A DNA stretch of 64,000 nt from Camellia lanceoleosa (taxonomy: Eukaryota; Streptophyta; Magnoliopsida; Ericales; Theaceae): the NCBI GenBank assembly GCA_025200525.1, contig CM045761.1, positions 134,046,223-134,110,222 on the forward strand, given 5' to 3'. A model generated the notes under the pieces. It ran no database searches. It saw only the letters and a list, made by a program, of their open reading frames with translations, and was not told where the DNA came from. Position 1 is the stretch's first letter, and every line of letters starts with the position of its first letter. A program made the translations under genes and the position numbers. Shown here one piece after another: positions 12,001 to 21,760 of the stretch.

Positions 12001-12416
12001 ATGTTCACATTCTGATTTAATAGCCTTTAATTTGTGACAAAATTTTCCCAATCTTGAAAAATCCTGTTCATACATCCATGTTTTTCTCTGTTTTGTTTTT
12101 TGTATATTTAGAGTTACACTTTGGATGATGAATTTGAATTGGGACTTGCAAAAAGGTAAGGGAAATTGAAAAAAAAGAAGAAAAAACTTTGTGAGCAGAG
12201 GGTGAGAAAAAAGATTATAAGCATGTAATGGAAATTTTGGGAGAGAACTGGGTTGTTAACTTGGGTTGTTAAGTTGGGTTGTTAAGTCATCTACTTGGGA
12301 GAGAATTGTGGAAGGAAAGATTGAAATTTTAGAAGAATATATTCATGAGCATATATTTACCAAAATGTTTTAGACCTTGTTGGAGTCTAGGTTTCTACAG
12401 CTGAGTGTTCAAAAAC

Positions 12417-12907
12417 ATGGCTTCAACTTCTACTAATAATACGTACATGAGATTAGAGCTAAGGTATTGTAATTGTGGAAGAGTAGCTACCATGCGTGTT
12501 GTACAAAGCAATGACAATGGAAATCGAGGACGTGCCTATTTTGTTTGCCTAAGAAAATATGTAAGTAGCTGTTATATGAATGAATCTGTTAATTTTTACA
12601 AATTTGATTTGTCCTTTATTGATTAACTGATTCTTGTCCATTGTAGACTAGGAACGAACACTGCAATTACTTCAGCTGGTTCAAAGATGATGACGACGAC
12701 GACATTACCTCCACAATCCGTGCCACTGCTGGACCTCGGACAGATTCAAGAACAGAAGAAATTAATGATCTGAGGAGAAGGATTGGTGAGCATGATAGAA
12801 GGCTGCAAAGGATGGAGAAAATTTTCAAGGGAATGACTTATGTAATTGTATTTGTTGTATTTTATCATGTAAATGACTTAGTTGTTAGGTTTGGTAACAT
12901 GCTATGA
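12417..12907 (+). CDS. Small zf-GRF zinc-finger protein, two exons
   Basis: Exon 1 (12417-12560) ends at a strong donor, AAATAT|GTAAGTAG. Exon 2 (12647-12907) follows an acceptor CCATTGTAG. Joined in frame they give 134 residues. The GRF-type zinc finger spans both exons: CNCG in exon 1, a GRAYFVC core, then CNYFSWF in exon 2, the usual C-x-C...C...C ligand pattern with the intron between the last two cysteines. It continues with an acidic DDDDDD run, a charged stretch likely to form a coiled coil (EEINDLRRRI to RRLQRMEKIF) and a C-terminal hydrophobic segment (MTYVIVFVVFYHV). This GRF, coiled coil, membrane-anchor layout is typical of small multicopy plant proteins of unknown function; GRF fingers bind single-stranded DNA in other proteins. 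I used the ATG at 12417, since the open frame before it starts with GTG. It is intact although inside a transposon. Confidence 0.75.
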
Positions 12908-12984
12908 CTGTAATCTACATTTGTACTTGTTTTGTAATTTTTTTTTTTTTGGTGCTTAACAAGTGAAATATGATGCTATGAACT

Positions 12985-13290
12985 TGGCATGAAATCTGTT
13001 GATTAACAGGTTCTTGAATGATTATGAGGGTCTTGGAAAAATCTGTTGAATGAATGGAACTATGTTGCAAAAATCTGTTCAATGAATAACAGGGTCTTGA
13101 ATGATTAACAGGTTGAATGTGTATAATAGGTTGAACAGGTTGAACTTGATAGTGTGTAAAATTTGTTGAATGCACAGGGGCATTTCTTGAATGATTAACA
13201 GGTTCACTGTGTATAACAGGTTGAACAGGTTGACCTTGACAAAGTGTGAAATTTATTGAATGAACATGGGCATTTTTTAACAGTGTATAT
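12985..13290. repeat. Degenerate repeats built on GATTAACAGGTTGAA
   Basis: CTTGAATGATTAACAGG at 13096 recurs at 13186, 90 bases on, with similar flanks, and shorter pieces of the same words (ATCTGTTGAATGAA, GATTAACAGGTT) are scattered from 12985. It starts just after the zf-GRF stop codon and looks non-coding. Confidence 0.7.
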
Positions 13291-13512
13291 GATGGGAATT
13301 GTGCTCAGAAAAGATTGCTATGCATGTAAGAAAATAGGTTGAACAGGTTGACATTATTTTTGAGAAAATATTGACCTTGGCTGCTGGTCTTCAAACTCTG
13401 AGTTCAAGTTGGCACTTGAACTTATACTTTGAACAAGAGTGCTCATCACTATAATAATTAAACCTTATTCCATACATATGGATAATTAATGAAAGCTCCT
13501 AATACACAACAT

Positions 13513-13623
13513 TTATGGGGAAAATAGTAGTAACAATGCTGGATAGAGCTTGGAGGCCTCTAAGTCTTCCACTGTTAGCTCAAAGCTCAACTGATCTCCT
13601 TTGATCATAACACCAATAGCCTC
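13513..13623 (-). pseudogene. Reductase-like last-exon fragment (PLR/IFR family?)
   Basis: The minus strand shows an acceptor, TGTTTTGTAG|GAGGCT at 13624/13623, followed by 36 codons and a stop. The peptide includes KGDQLSFEL and LEASKLYP. This resembles the C-terminal exon of pinoresinol/isoflavone reductase-type NADPH reductases, where a GDQTNFEI...EASxLYPDV pattern precedes the end. The expected tail after LYP is altered, suggesting a frameshift. No other exon of such a gene is visible nearby, so it appears to be a captured fragment with its intron border kept. The assignment is from memory of the family and is tentative. Confidence 0.35.
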
Positions 13624-14478
13624 CTACAAAACATATGCAGTCCAGATGAGGCAGCCCTATGCAGTCCATTAGTGTGCCTATCATATAACAGCAAGAGATC
13701 CCATGAAGACCATAACACAGCAGAAGCATGATAAGCAGACTAGCAGAATAGATCAGAGAAGCAGACTAGCAAGACTCATATTAATATATAGAGCTTGACT
13801 CCTAGAATGACAGCCAAGTTGCCATGAATGAGCATCCAAACTGTAGACCCAACCAATAGGCAGAAGACAGCCCCAAACAGAGAGCACTAGATCAGAATCA
13901 AAACACAATCAAATAGACTCCAATATACAGCATATATGCCTACCATGCAGCAGATGGACTCCAACAGCACTGAGGCAGATCAGATCAGAGAAGCAGACTC
14001 CTAGCAGACCCCGCACCAACATACATGTACTCAAGTACTCAAGCAAATAACACAGCAGAGCTCTCAGCCAAATTAAACCCCTATACCAAAGCTGTAACGC
14101 TTTCACAGAACTACCATGTGCCCCCCAGACACTTTCTAACTTGCCTCAAATTGAAGACAAAAACCTGCACAATAGATTGGCTGGATTTTAGTAATCTGCT
14201 AATCCATGCAGCAGAGCCAGACACATGCTTAAAGCTAATAAACTAGCAATGCAGAACAAATCAGCAAATAAACCAGCAATTACCTCCAAGAGTAGACCAG
14301 ACCATGCAGAACATATCACAACAGATTCACCTGGAGGAGTAGACCAGATCAGAACAGCTTCACCTTCAACAAAACAGGACAGATTTGGGCAGCCAGACAT
14401 AAACTAGATTTGCAGAGACCATTGGTAACAGATTTCATTCAATCAGATTAGATTTGCAGAGTTCACTTCATCAGCAAC
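13624..14478. other. AGCAGA/AGATCAGA-rich stretch, no gene seen
   Basis: Words such as CAGATCAGAGAAGCAGAC recur (about 13755 and 13978) and short AGACCAGA-type words fill the rest. The short frames here have no recognisable domain. Confidence 0.5.
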
Positions 14479-14664
14479 TTATTCATTCAACTCAAAAAAT
14501 GCGTACACCTCTTCCTTTGAGCTAAAAGACATTCCCTTCTTAGGTTCTTCAACTTCTTCTTCTTCAACTTCGTCATCTTCACACTCATTAAATGAAAGAC
14601 TGTTATTTTCTTCTTCAACTTCGTCACTCTCATTGAAAAAATTATTGTTCGAATCAATATCCAT
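14479..14664 (-). pseudogene. FAR1/FRS-like N-terminal fragment
   Basis: The frame starts at a true ATG (14664-14662) and encodes 61 residues. An acidic leader (runs such as DEVEEENN and DDEVEEEEVEE) is followed by PKKGMSFSSKEEVYAFF. In FAR1-related (FRS) proteins, which derive from Mutator-like transposases, this segment opens the FAR1 DNA-binding domain (F-x-S-x-EEAY-x-FY). Here the sequence stops being FAR1-like after YAFF and meets a stop six codons later, so the zinc-ligand part of the domain is missing. It looks like a first-exon fragment cut off mid-domain. Confidence 0.5.
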
Positions 14665-14839
14665 TGTACCTTCAAAGTTAAATAGAATACAAAATTTTAG
14701 AGTACAAACAATTATCTTACAAACAATTATCTATATCTAATGCTATGGAATCAAATAAGAAGACATGTGAAGCTAACTCAAGAAAATTATTCAAATAAGG
14801 AGACATGCAAAGTATTAAAACACCATCAGAATTGGGCTA

Positions 14840-15435
14840 CTGAAAACACCATCAGAATTAGGATTCCAAATAGTGCTATCAGAATCTAGTTTATATACGG
14901 TCCAAATTTTCAGATTCTGAACAACTTACCACATGAGGAAGAAGCTGGTTCAACAGCTGGCAATTCCATGAATCATTAACCCAAACATCTCAAACACAAA
15001 ATTGCTACTCAAAGGACAGAATAGCAGCCCAAAAAGGGCCCTCCAGCAGCTAACAGTCCCACCATAAATCACATAACGCATTATTAAGCTGCCAGAAAAT
15101 GTTATGTTTAGCCTCCTGAAAAAACATCATTCTCTTCCACCAGACCTTAATGCTAAATGCAGCAAACATATCACATAGGCATGCTTTTTAATTTGAAGAA
15201 CATGCCTCAACAAAATGAGCTGACCTTCCATAGAACACTGCCCTTCTCCTAATTTTATTAACCAACTTCTTCCTACCAACATAAAGAGGACAACCCAAAT
15301 AAATAATGGGCAGTCTGTCATACTTGTACAGGAAAAAAACATTTAATTTCTGAATAGCTCTCTTGTAACCATTAGTAAAAATGACAATATCATCAACAAA
15401 TGCTAAATGTCTAACAAGAGGGCAATCTAGTAGGC
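14840..15435 (-). pseudogene. LINE (non-LTR) reverse transcriptase remnant
   Basis: Reading the minus strand from 15435, the first segment gives HLAFVDDIVIFTNG, the catalytic RT motif of plant LINEs (normally FADD, here FVDD). About 25 codons on comes LPIIYLGCPLYVGRKK, the next conserved block. The frame then shifts to MEGQLILLRHVLQ, matching the usual GG-x-A-x-LIKHVLQ block. Later shifted pieces resemble the C-terminal region (NDSWN...LLPH, then IWNPNSDGVFS). An AATTCTGATGGTGTTTT block is duplicated near 14825-14865. At least three frame changes and several stops make it dead; the endonuclease and 5' parts are absent. Confidence 0.65.
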
Positions 15436-16299
15436 TGTGAAACAGATTGTAACCATTACAACTTGAACCAACTCACCAAATAGATTCAAGTCTATAGGCA
15501 TGGTATATATTTGAGTGACTTGAACCGAATCATATATATAAACGAAAATGACGGGCAGAGAAACAGAGTGGATTTGCAGAGACATGGAGTGGATTTGCAC
15601 AAAAGGGAAATAACTGAAAAGGGAAAGAAAAATACCAGTCAAGACTCCTCTTCTTCAACTATGGACGACACAACGGCAATACATTCCGGCACCCACGGCA
15701 GCAACAGCAACCCAGATCGAAAATGTACAGTGCCGCTAGGTTACGAATGATACATTTGCCACCAAATATGATGCTTGGCTCTGATACTTCCTTCATTCAA
15801 TTGAAGCAGCACATGCTCGCAGAGAATAGAAAACCAAATTCGAGCCACTGTCGAGCCAGACGATTCGAGCTACGAATCGGAATTGTATTAAACATAGCAC
15901 AAATAAAGAGAAAATATTATTTAATTCAAGTCAATACAAATTAAATTCAACTCGAGTTTAAACATAACCAATACAAATTAAGTTCATTAATACAACCAAA
16001 ACAAATTAAAATTAACTGCAAAATCCATATGTGAGAAATTATTAGGGGCAATCAAGTCCATTGTAATAGACCAATTAGGTGACAACATGTCAATATAAAA
16101 AAAATTTAAAATATATTAGGTTTAGTTCTCGGGTTAGTTCGGTTTAGGTAAGGCCTAAATCAAAAACCAACCTAATCCTATCAGTTTGATGATTTGAAGA
16201 CCCAAAACCAAATCAATGCACTCAAAAACTAACTCAACCCAAAGAGGTCGGTTCGATTCAGTTCGATTTTTCAGTTCATTGAGTAATTTGAACATCCTA
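15436..16299. other. Right flank of the hAT-like element, no gene seen
   Basis: Non-coding. GAGTGGATTTGCA is repeated at about 15568 and 15588. The last 200 bases have words typical of hAT subterminal DNA (GTTCGGTTTAGG, GGTCGGTTCGATTC). Confidence 0.5.
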
Positions 16300-16689
16300 A
16301 TTGCTAATGTATGTAACCCTTTTAGAAAATCTCTATAGAATGGTTAAATAAGTGTTTTGTATAATAAAAAGTAGGGAAATTGCATACAAAAATCTTAACT
16401 ATGGTAACAAAATAAAATTTTAACATTATCAATTTAAATTTAAATTTTTTAATTTATTTTCAATTTAAATTATTTGTCTATTTTCATTAAGTAATATCAT
16501 TTTTCTGTTGATTTTACTTAATGATAATAAGCAGTTGATTTAGATTGAAAACGAATCAAAATATTTTGATTTTAGAGTTAAATTGACAAAATAAAAAACT
16601 CAATGTTTTGTTGTTACAAGAGTCAAACCTTAAAACTTTTTTTTGGTAATTCCTAAAAAATAATAAATGTATAATTGTACTGTCCTAAT

Positions 16690-17790
16690 AGAATTTGTGG
16701 AATATATTCCCACAATTTCTATTAGGCACGAGCAAGTTGTTCGTTCCATCCCCAAGTAGTTCGATGGCTATTTTGCACTTTCAACCCTCAAATGCCTATT
16801 TTTGGTTAAATTTAAGGCATTCTTTGGTCTAACTCCCAACTTACGCGTCCTAATCATGTGCCACCTGTTCCTACAAGTTCTATTAGGCACAAGCAAGCTA
16901 CTTGTGCCATTTCTCGAGTGGTTCAGGAATTGTTTAGCATTTTCGACCCCCCAAACACCCTTTTTCGGTTAAGTTTAAGGCATTTCTGGGTTTAATGTCC
17001 AACCTAAGCATCTTAATCACATGTCGTCTGTTCCCACAAGTTTTATTATGCACAAGCATGCTTCCCGTGCCATCCCACTAGTGGTTCAGGGACTGTCTTG
17101 CATTTTCGACCCCCAAACACCTTTTTTTCAGTAAATTTAAGACATTTTCGAGTCTAACTCCCAACTTATGTGTCCTAATCACATGCCATTTGTTCCCACA
17201 AGTTCTGTTAGTCACAAGCAAGCTACTTGCGCCATCCCCGAGTGGTTCGGGGAATGTCTTGCATTTCTGACCCCCATACGCTCTTTTTCAGGTAAGTTTA
17301 AGGAATTTTCGGATATAACTCTCAACTTACGCATCCTAATCATGTGTTGTGTGTTCCCACAAGTTCTGGTAGGAACGAGCAAGCTTCTTGTGCCATTCCC
17401 CGAGTGTTTTGAAGACTGTCTCGCATTTTTGACCCCTAAACATCTTTTTTCGGGTAAGTTTGAGGCATTTTCAAGTTTAACTCCCAACCTACGCGTCTTA
17501 ATCACGTGTTGTCTATTCTCACAAGTTCTGTTAGGCATGAGCAAGCTACCTGTGCCATGCCATCCCCCGAGTGGTCCTAGGGATGTTTTGCATTTTCAAC
17601 CTCCAAACGCCATTTGTCGGGTAAATTTAAGACATTTCTGGATCTAACTCTCAACCTACACATCCTAATCACGTGCGATGTGTTCCTACAAGTTCTGTTA
17701 GGCATGAGCAAACTATTCGTGCCATACCTTGAGTGGTTTGGGGGCTCTTTTTCATTTTTGACCCCCAAACACGCTCTTCTTATTTTTATA
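16690..17790. repeat. Satellite-like tandem array, 162-bp unit, about 6.7 copies
   Basis: The marker ATTAGGCAC (and variants) falls at 16722, 16882, 17045, 17207, 17368, 17530 and 17697, giving spacings of 160-163 and finally 167 bases. Each unit includes GAGCAAGC, GTGCCAT, CGAGTGGTTCGGG, TTTTCGACCCCCAAAC and TAAGTTTAAGGCATTT. Copies differ by about 10-20 percent by eye. Because 162 is divisible by three, long frames arise on both strands with a 54-residue repeated peptide; these look like by-products of the array rather than a gene. Unit length is in the range of plant satellite DNA. Confidence 0.9.
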
Positions 17791-17826
17791 TTTAAGCAAA
17801 GAGATAAATGAATTAATGAGACAAAC

Positions 17827-17996
17827 TTCTAAATAAGATTTATTACATATCCCTTGCAAATCCTAACCAACTGGAAGATCACTCAATACGAATAATTAGA
17901 GACAATTCCAATTCGCCTAATTCGCTAATTTGCTAATTCACTATTTCTAAATAAGATTTATTACATATCCCTTGCAAATCCTAACCAATTGGACGA
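17827..17996. repeat. Direct repeat of about 52 bp, 118 bp apart
   Basis: The block starting TTCTAAATAAGATTTATT at 17827 recurs at 17945 and continues through CCTTGCAAATCCTAACC with two or three changes. The spacer has CTAATTCGCTAATTTGC words. Confidence 0.85.
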
Positions 17997-18934
17997 TATT
18001 CTTAATGTCTAGCAAACATTCTAGACATTTCGGCGACTTCTAATGACATTCAGAACACTCCGGCTACTTGCTGGTGATGTTGAACATTCCGACAATTCTC
18101 CAGCGATCATCTAACGGAAGTCCGACAATGGTAGGATATAACAGCGTTTTAAAATTTATTTTTAAAAAAAAATGGTAACAATTAAAAATATGTAGAACTA
18201 ATTAGCACAAGCGTTTTATTTTAGAACTAGATGGGTTTTGAACTTTGTGTATGGGACTTATTGGTAAGTGCCCCAATAATCAATATTTCACATTATCTAC
18301 CAATCATACTACCATTAAGGGGTGGTTTGGGATGTTTTAAATAAGTACACTTTTTAACTTTTTATAAAAAGAACCAATATATTAAAGGCCTCATTTGAAA
18401 CTTGGTTATTTTATAGTTAATTTTTTAATAATAAGATGAAAAAAAAATTATGTTGGGATGATTTATGAATTTTTTTTTATTGTTGAATAGATAGTCATGA
18501 GAGAGAAAATAATTGATTGATGGATATAATATGATATTTTATCATATTAACTATTTTAATTTTCTTTTTATCTTTATTGATTATTTTAGGAAGAAAAAAA
18601 AAATTAACAAGATTTCACCTAGCTCAAAGAAGATAAAAAAATGGCGAGGGTTTATTGAGTGTTGCTCTTTGTTGAATAAATAGTCCAAAGAAGATTTCAC
18701 CTAGCTCGGCATAGCCACAGCCTCCGTCGCCACCCTTCACCACATTCTTCTTCTTTTTCATTCTTTTTTTCTTATTTATCAACCCATTGACTACCCCCAT
18801 TATCTTGTCACTGACGGTGACACTTACCATAGTTTTCTCAGCCCTATCACTGCCTCTACCATTACAGCGATCATTTTCAGCGACTCACCACTTGCAACCT
18901 CTGCCATTGCACCTCTCATCATCACCATTACAAC

Positions 18935-18939
<5 letters not shown>

Positions 18940-18989
<50 letters not shown>
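18940..18989. repeat. Microsatellite (AG)25
   Basis: A pure AG run of about 50 bases. The plus-strand frame crossing it is not a convincing gene. Confidence 0.95.
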
Positions 18990-18994
<5 letters not shown>

Positions 18995-19480
18995 ATTTGA
19001 TGGAAGAAACTTAGGGTTAATGTTTCAGTAGGGAAAAAAAGAGAGGAAAGAGGTTAGGGTCTGAAAGGGAAGGGAAGAGGAGATGATGGCAGTGGTTAGG
19101 GTTTCAGAGGGAGCGAAAAATGGACAAGGGTTCACAGGAGGTTGAGGGATTCACGGTAGTGGGAGAGACTGCGCCAAAGTGATCGCAGGAGTAGATGAGG
19201 GGCTAGGGATAGATGATTATCTTGGTGGCAGAATGGGATGAGGATGGAGGATTGGCATGCTATGGAGGTGGAGGAGGAAGCGGCAACCGAAGAGTTGATA
19301 GTGGCTATGGTTGTAGCTATGGTTGCAGCTGCGGCTAGGCCTAAGGAGTTGGGGATAGAAAATGAGGAGGGAGATGAGCTCAACTGGAGAGAGGTACCGG
19401 TGAAAAAGGATTCGCAAGGACGGCGCCGACGTTGGGGGAGATACTAGGGTTAAGGTTAAAATTGGGATTTGAGTTGAGGT
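18990..19480. other. G-rich stretch between microsatellite and hAT element
   Basis: The sequence has GTTAGGGTTTCAG-type words and overlapping open frames on both strands, which is expected from its composition. No domain, splice pattern or promoter supports any of them. Confidence 0.4.
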
Positions 19481-20746
19481 TAGGGCTGTATATAATACCG
19501 CCAAAACTGTCAAAACCATATCGAATCGTTCTGACCTGCACCAAACCACACAAAATTTCAACTCTGGCAGACGGGTTGGGCAGGTGGGAGGCCCAGCACT
19601 AGCGGGTTGGCGCGGGTGGCAAGTGAAATTTCCCAACCCGTAGGTCTAACCGACCCAACCCGCCTATGTTTCAAAAAAACAAAATCACCTGTTATACACT
19701 CACATACACACACACACAATAATACCTCAATTAAACCTAATACCCACACATTTCAATTTCATCTCATTCACACACATACATCACCGCTGCTGTACACAAT
19801 ATTGCATTGATTTACACACACAGATTCATTGCCATTGCTGTGTCGATCAGCTCACCGCTGTTCGCCTATCTTAGCTGTCGCCGTTGGTTTCTCCTTCCCT
19901 TGCCGATCAGCTCACCGTTGTTAGCCCCTTCTCGTTGTTGTCAACTCGTTGGTACTCTCACTGCTCTCTCTCTCTCTGCTCTTCTCTCTCTCTCTTTCTC
20001 TCTCTCTCTGTCTCTCTTTTCTTTCACTGCTCTCTTTCTGTTCTATATACATATATATATCCCTGCTCTCTCTATATATATAACATCAGTGATACTATTA
20101 TATATAACGTCAGTGATACTAGTTTGAGTTGGTATTAGGTAAATAAATGGCCCAGCTGAGGTTGACCCCTGTTAAAAAAAAAAAAAAAAAGAATCTTCAG
20201 ATCCATTAAGCCTCCAATTTCTTCTACTTTTCCAAATACTTCTTTTTTTTTAAAAAAAAATTAAGCAAATTCACAAGGCATTGTTGAAATTGAAATGAAA
20301 AATATTTTAAAAGAAAGTAAAAAAGTTAAATAGTGATTAAATTTCAGTAAAAAGTGTACTGAATTAAAATTTTTTTTTCTCTCTTATATTTCAAGAACAC
20401 TTGTTAGTAAAACATTTTGTGCATAGTCCAATCCAGTGACTTTTGCTACAAAGCCTTGTTTGGCAAACACTTTGAAGCCAAAAAGCCCAAAAAAACCTGT
20501 TTGGTAAATGTTGCCGTTTCATTTGGCAATACTTTATTTGCAACTTATTTAATTTTAATTATATTTTTTATAAACCGCCAATCCGTCCGAACCACCAAGA
20601 CAAATCCGCCATTATTTGCCAACTGAACCACCAATTTTTGATAAGAAAAATGGCAAGTTCTAATGACATTTTTATCAATCTGCCACCTACCATACGATTT
20701 CTATTGTTCTCCTAAACTGCACCGACTCGCACCACGTACACCCCTA
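19481..20746. mobile_element. Non-autonomous hAT transposon with perfect 8-bp TSD
   Basis: The element starts TAGGGCTGTA and its right end in reverse complement starts TAGGGGTGTA. Both flanks carry GTTGAGGT (19473-19480 and 20747-20754), a perfect 8-bp target duplication. The left subterminal region has CCAACCCGCC/GGGTTGG words and the right has ACCGCCAAT/CCGCCATT words, as in plant hAT elements. Inside is a CT-rich block (about 19965-20035) and an AT repeat. There is no transposase frame, so it would need one in trans. Confidence 0.85.
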
Positions 20747-20941
20747 GTTGAGGTAGATGGGAATATTTTAGGAATTTTTCAAAATTGATGGTGTGCATTG
20801 CGTAAAAATAAGAAAGTCAAAATTGTGTAGGGGTGTATACTAAGTAAGTGGTGCATGCTAAAAGGATTTGTAGTGTGTAAATAGGAATCAGTCTTACATA
20901 AAACGATGACTGTTTTTTAAAGGTTGGGTTTCTCTCGTGTT

Positions 20942-21319
20942 GGTCATCTCAATTTGAGAGAGTTTTGAGTTTGGTAGGCCAATTTTGAAATTGATTTATG
21001 TGATCCGACTCGTTCATTTTTTAGGACTCGTTAAATAAAATATTCACGTAAAAAATAAGATGATCGGATATCAGTAATTATATATTTGAATCAAATTTGT
21101 ATTACAAAATATGGATACCTATTCTTGAAATTATATTTGTCGTTCATTTTTTATTAAAACAAATATGATTCAAACATATAACTTCCATTGTCCAATCATT
21201 TTATTTTTTTCATGAATATTATACTCAATGAATTCTAAAAACCAAACAGTTCGGATCACCCAATTTGGTCCAAAAATATGCCTATCAAGTCCAAATGCTC
21301 TTTTAAATTAAGATGACAA
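20942..21319. mobile_element. Foldback MITE with long imperfect inverted repeat
   Basis: Left-arm words GTCATCTCAATTTGAGAG, TGATCCGACTCGTT and TATATTTGAATCAAATTTG are matched in order, in reverse complement, by the right arm (GTCATCTTAATTTAAAAG, TGATCCGAACTGTT, TATGTTTGAATCATATTTG). The arms are about 180 bases each around a short centre near 21130. Neither a coding frame nor a clear target duplication was found. Confidence 0.65.
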
Positions 21320-21359
21320 TCTGAGATAAGCGAAATTATTTTTTAAAATCCTAGAATTA

Positions 21360-21698
21360 ATTTTTTTTTCTCGATCGAAAAATGCAGTCACCAATAACAA
21401 AGATGAATTTTTATTTTTTTTTTCCGACTAAACACTTTAGTTGCCAATTAATTTCACAAATTCTTCCAAAATATTCTAAAGTTCTCCCTCAAAATTTTAA
21501 TGAGGATTGACAACTATTTGTATTTATTCATCCAAAACAAAATTATTAGTCACTAATAGAAGTTTCTCATTTTCGCATACAAATGAAGTTTTGTGCCTAA
21601 TATTATGCAACTAATAAATTAATTAGTCTCCCAAAACCCTATTTTCAATGACTAATTAGATTTTAGTCACCAAAATTAAAATAAATGCCGACTAAAAT
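21360..21698. mobile_element. CACTA-type subterminal repeat remnant
   Basis: Degenerate copies of the same motif as in the CACTA element at 474-1658 occur here: CCGACTAAACACTTTAG, TTAGTTGCCAAT, TTTTAGTCACCAAAA and GCCGACTAAAATT. Terminal CACTA sequences are not preserved. Confidence 0.45.
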
Positions 21699-21760
21699 TG
21701 TCACAACCTGAACTCGCCTCTACAGGTTTTGGTGATGACCAGCCAGTAATCATAAATTAC

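Larger units (their letters stand above)
10945..16299. mobile_element. Large non-autonomous hAT-like transposon with cargo
   Basis: The left terminus CAGGGTGTTCATGG and the reverse complement of the right terminus TAGGATGTTCAAAT are related hAT-type inverted repeats. The flanking octamers are ATGGCTAA and ATTGCTAA, an 8-bp target duplication with one mismatch, as expected for hAT. Subterminal DNA on the right has GGTTCGGTT-like words and paired ACCAAATCAAT words occur near both ends. No hAT transposase or dimerisation domain is visible. The 5.4-kb interior holds a Tourist MITE, a zf-GRF gene, a reductase-like exon, a FAR1/FRS-like fragment and a LINE remnant. An alternative is that the two ends belong to different elements, but the shared octamer argues against that. 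Confidence 0.65.

Noticed and set aside
17168..17647. Plus-strand frame of 159 codons with a 54-residue repeat as a possible protein gene
   Set aside because: The repeat is the 162-bp satellite, the opposite strand is also open, and no start context or domain is present.
16690..17790. CRISPR-like array
   Set aside because: Repeats are contiguous with no unique spacers, and the DNA is plant nuclear.
19010..19480. Telomere-like TTAGGG words
   Set aside because: Words are scattered in a G-rich stretch and not tandem; the plant telomere unit TTTAGGG is not repeated.
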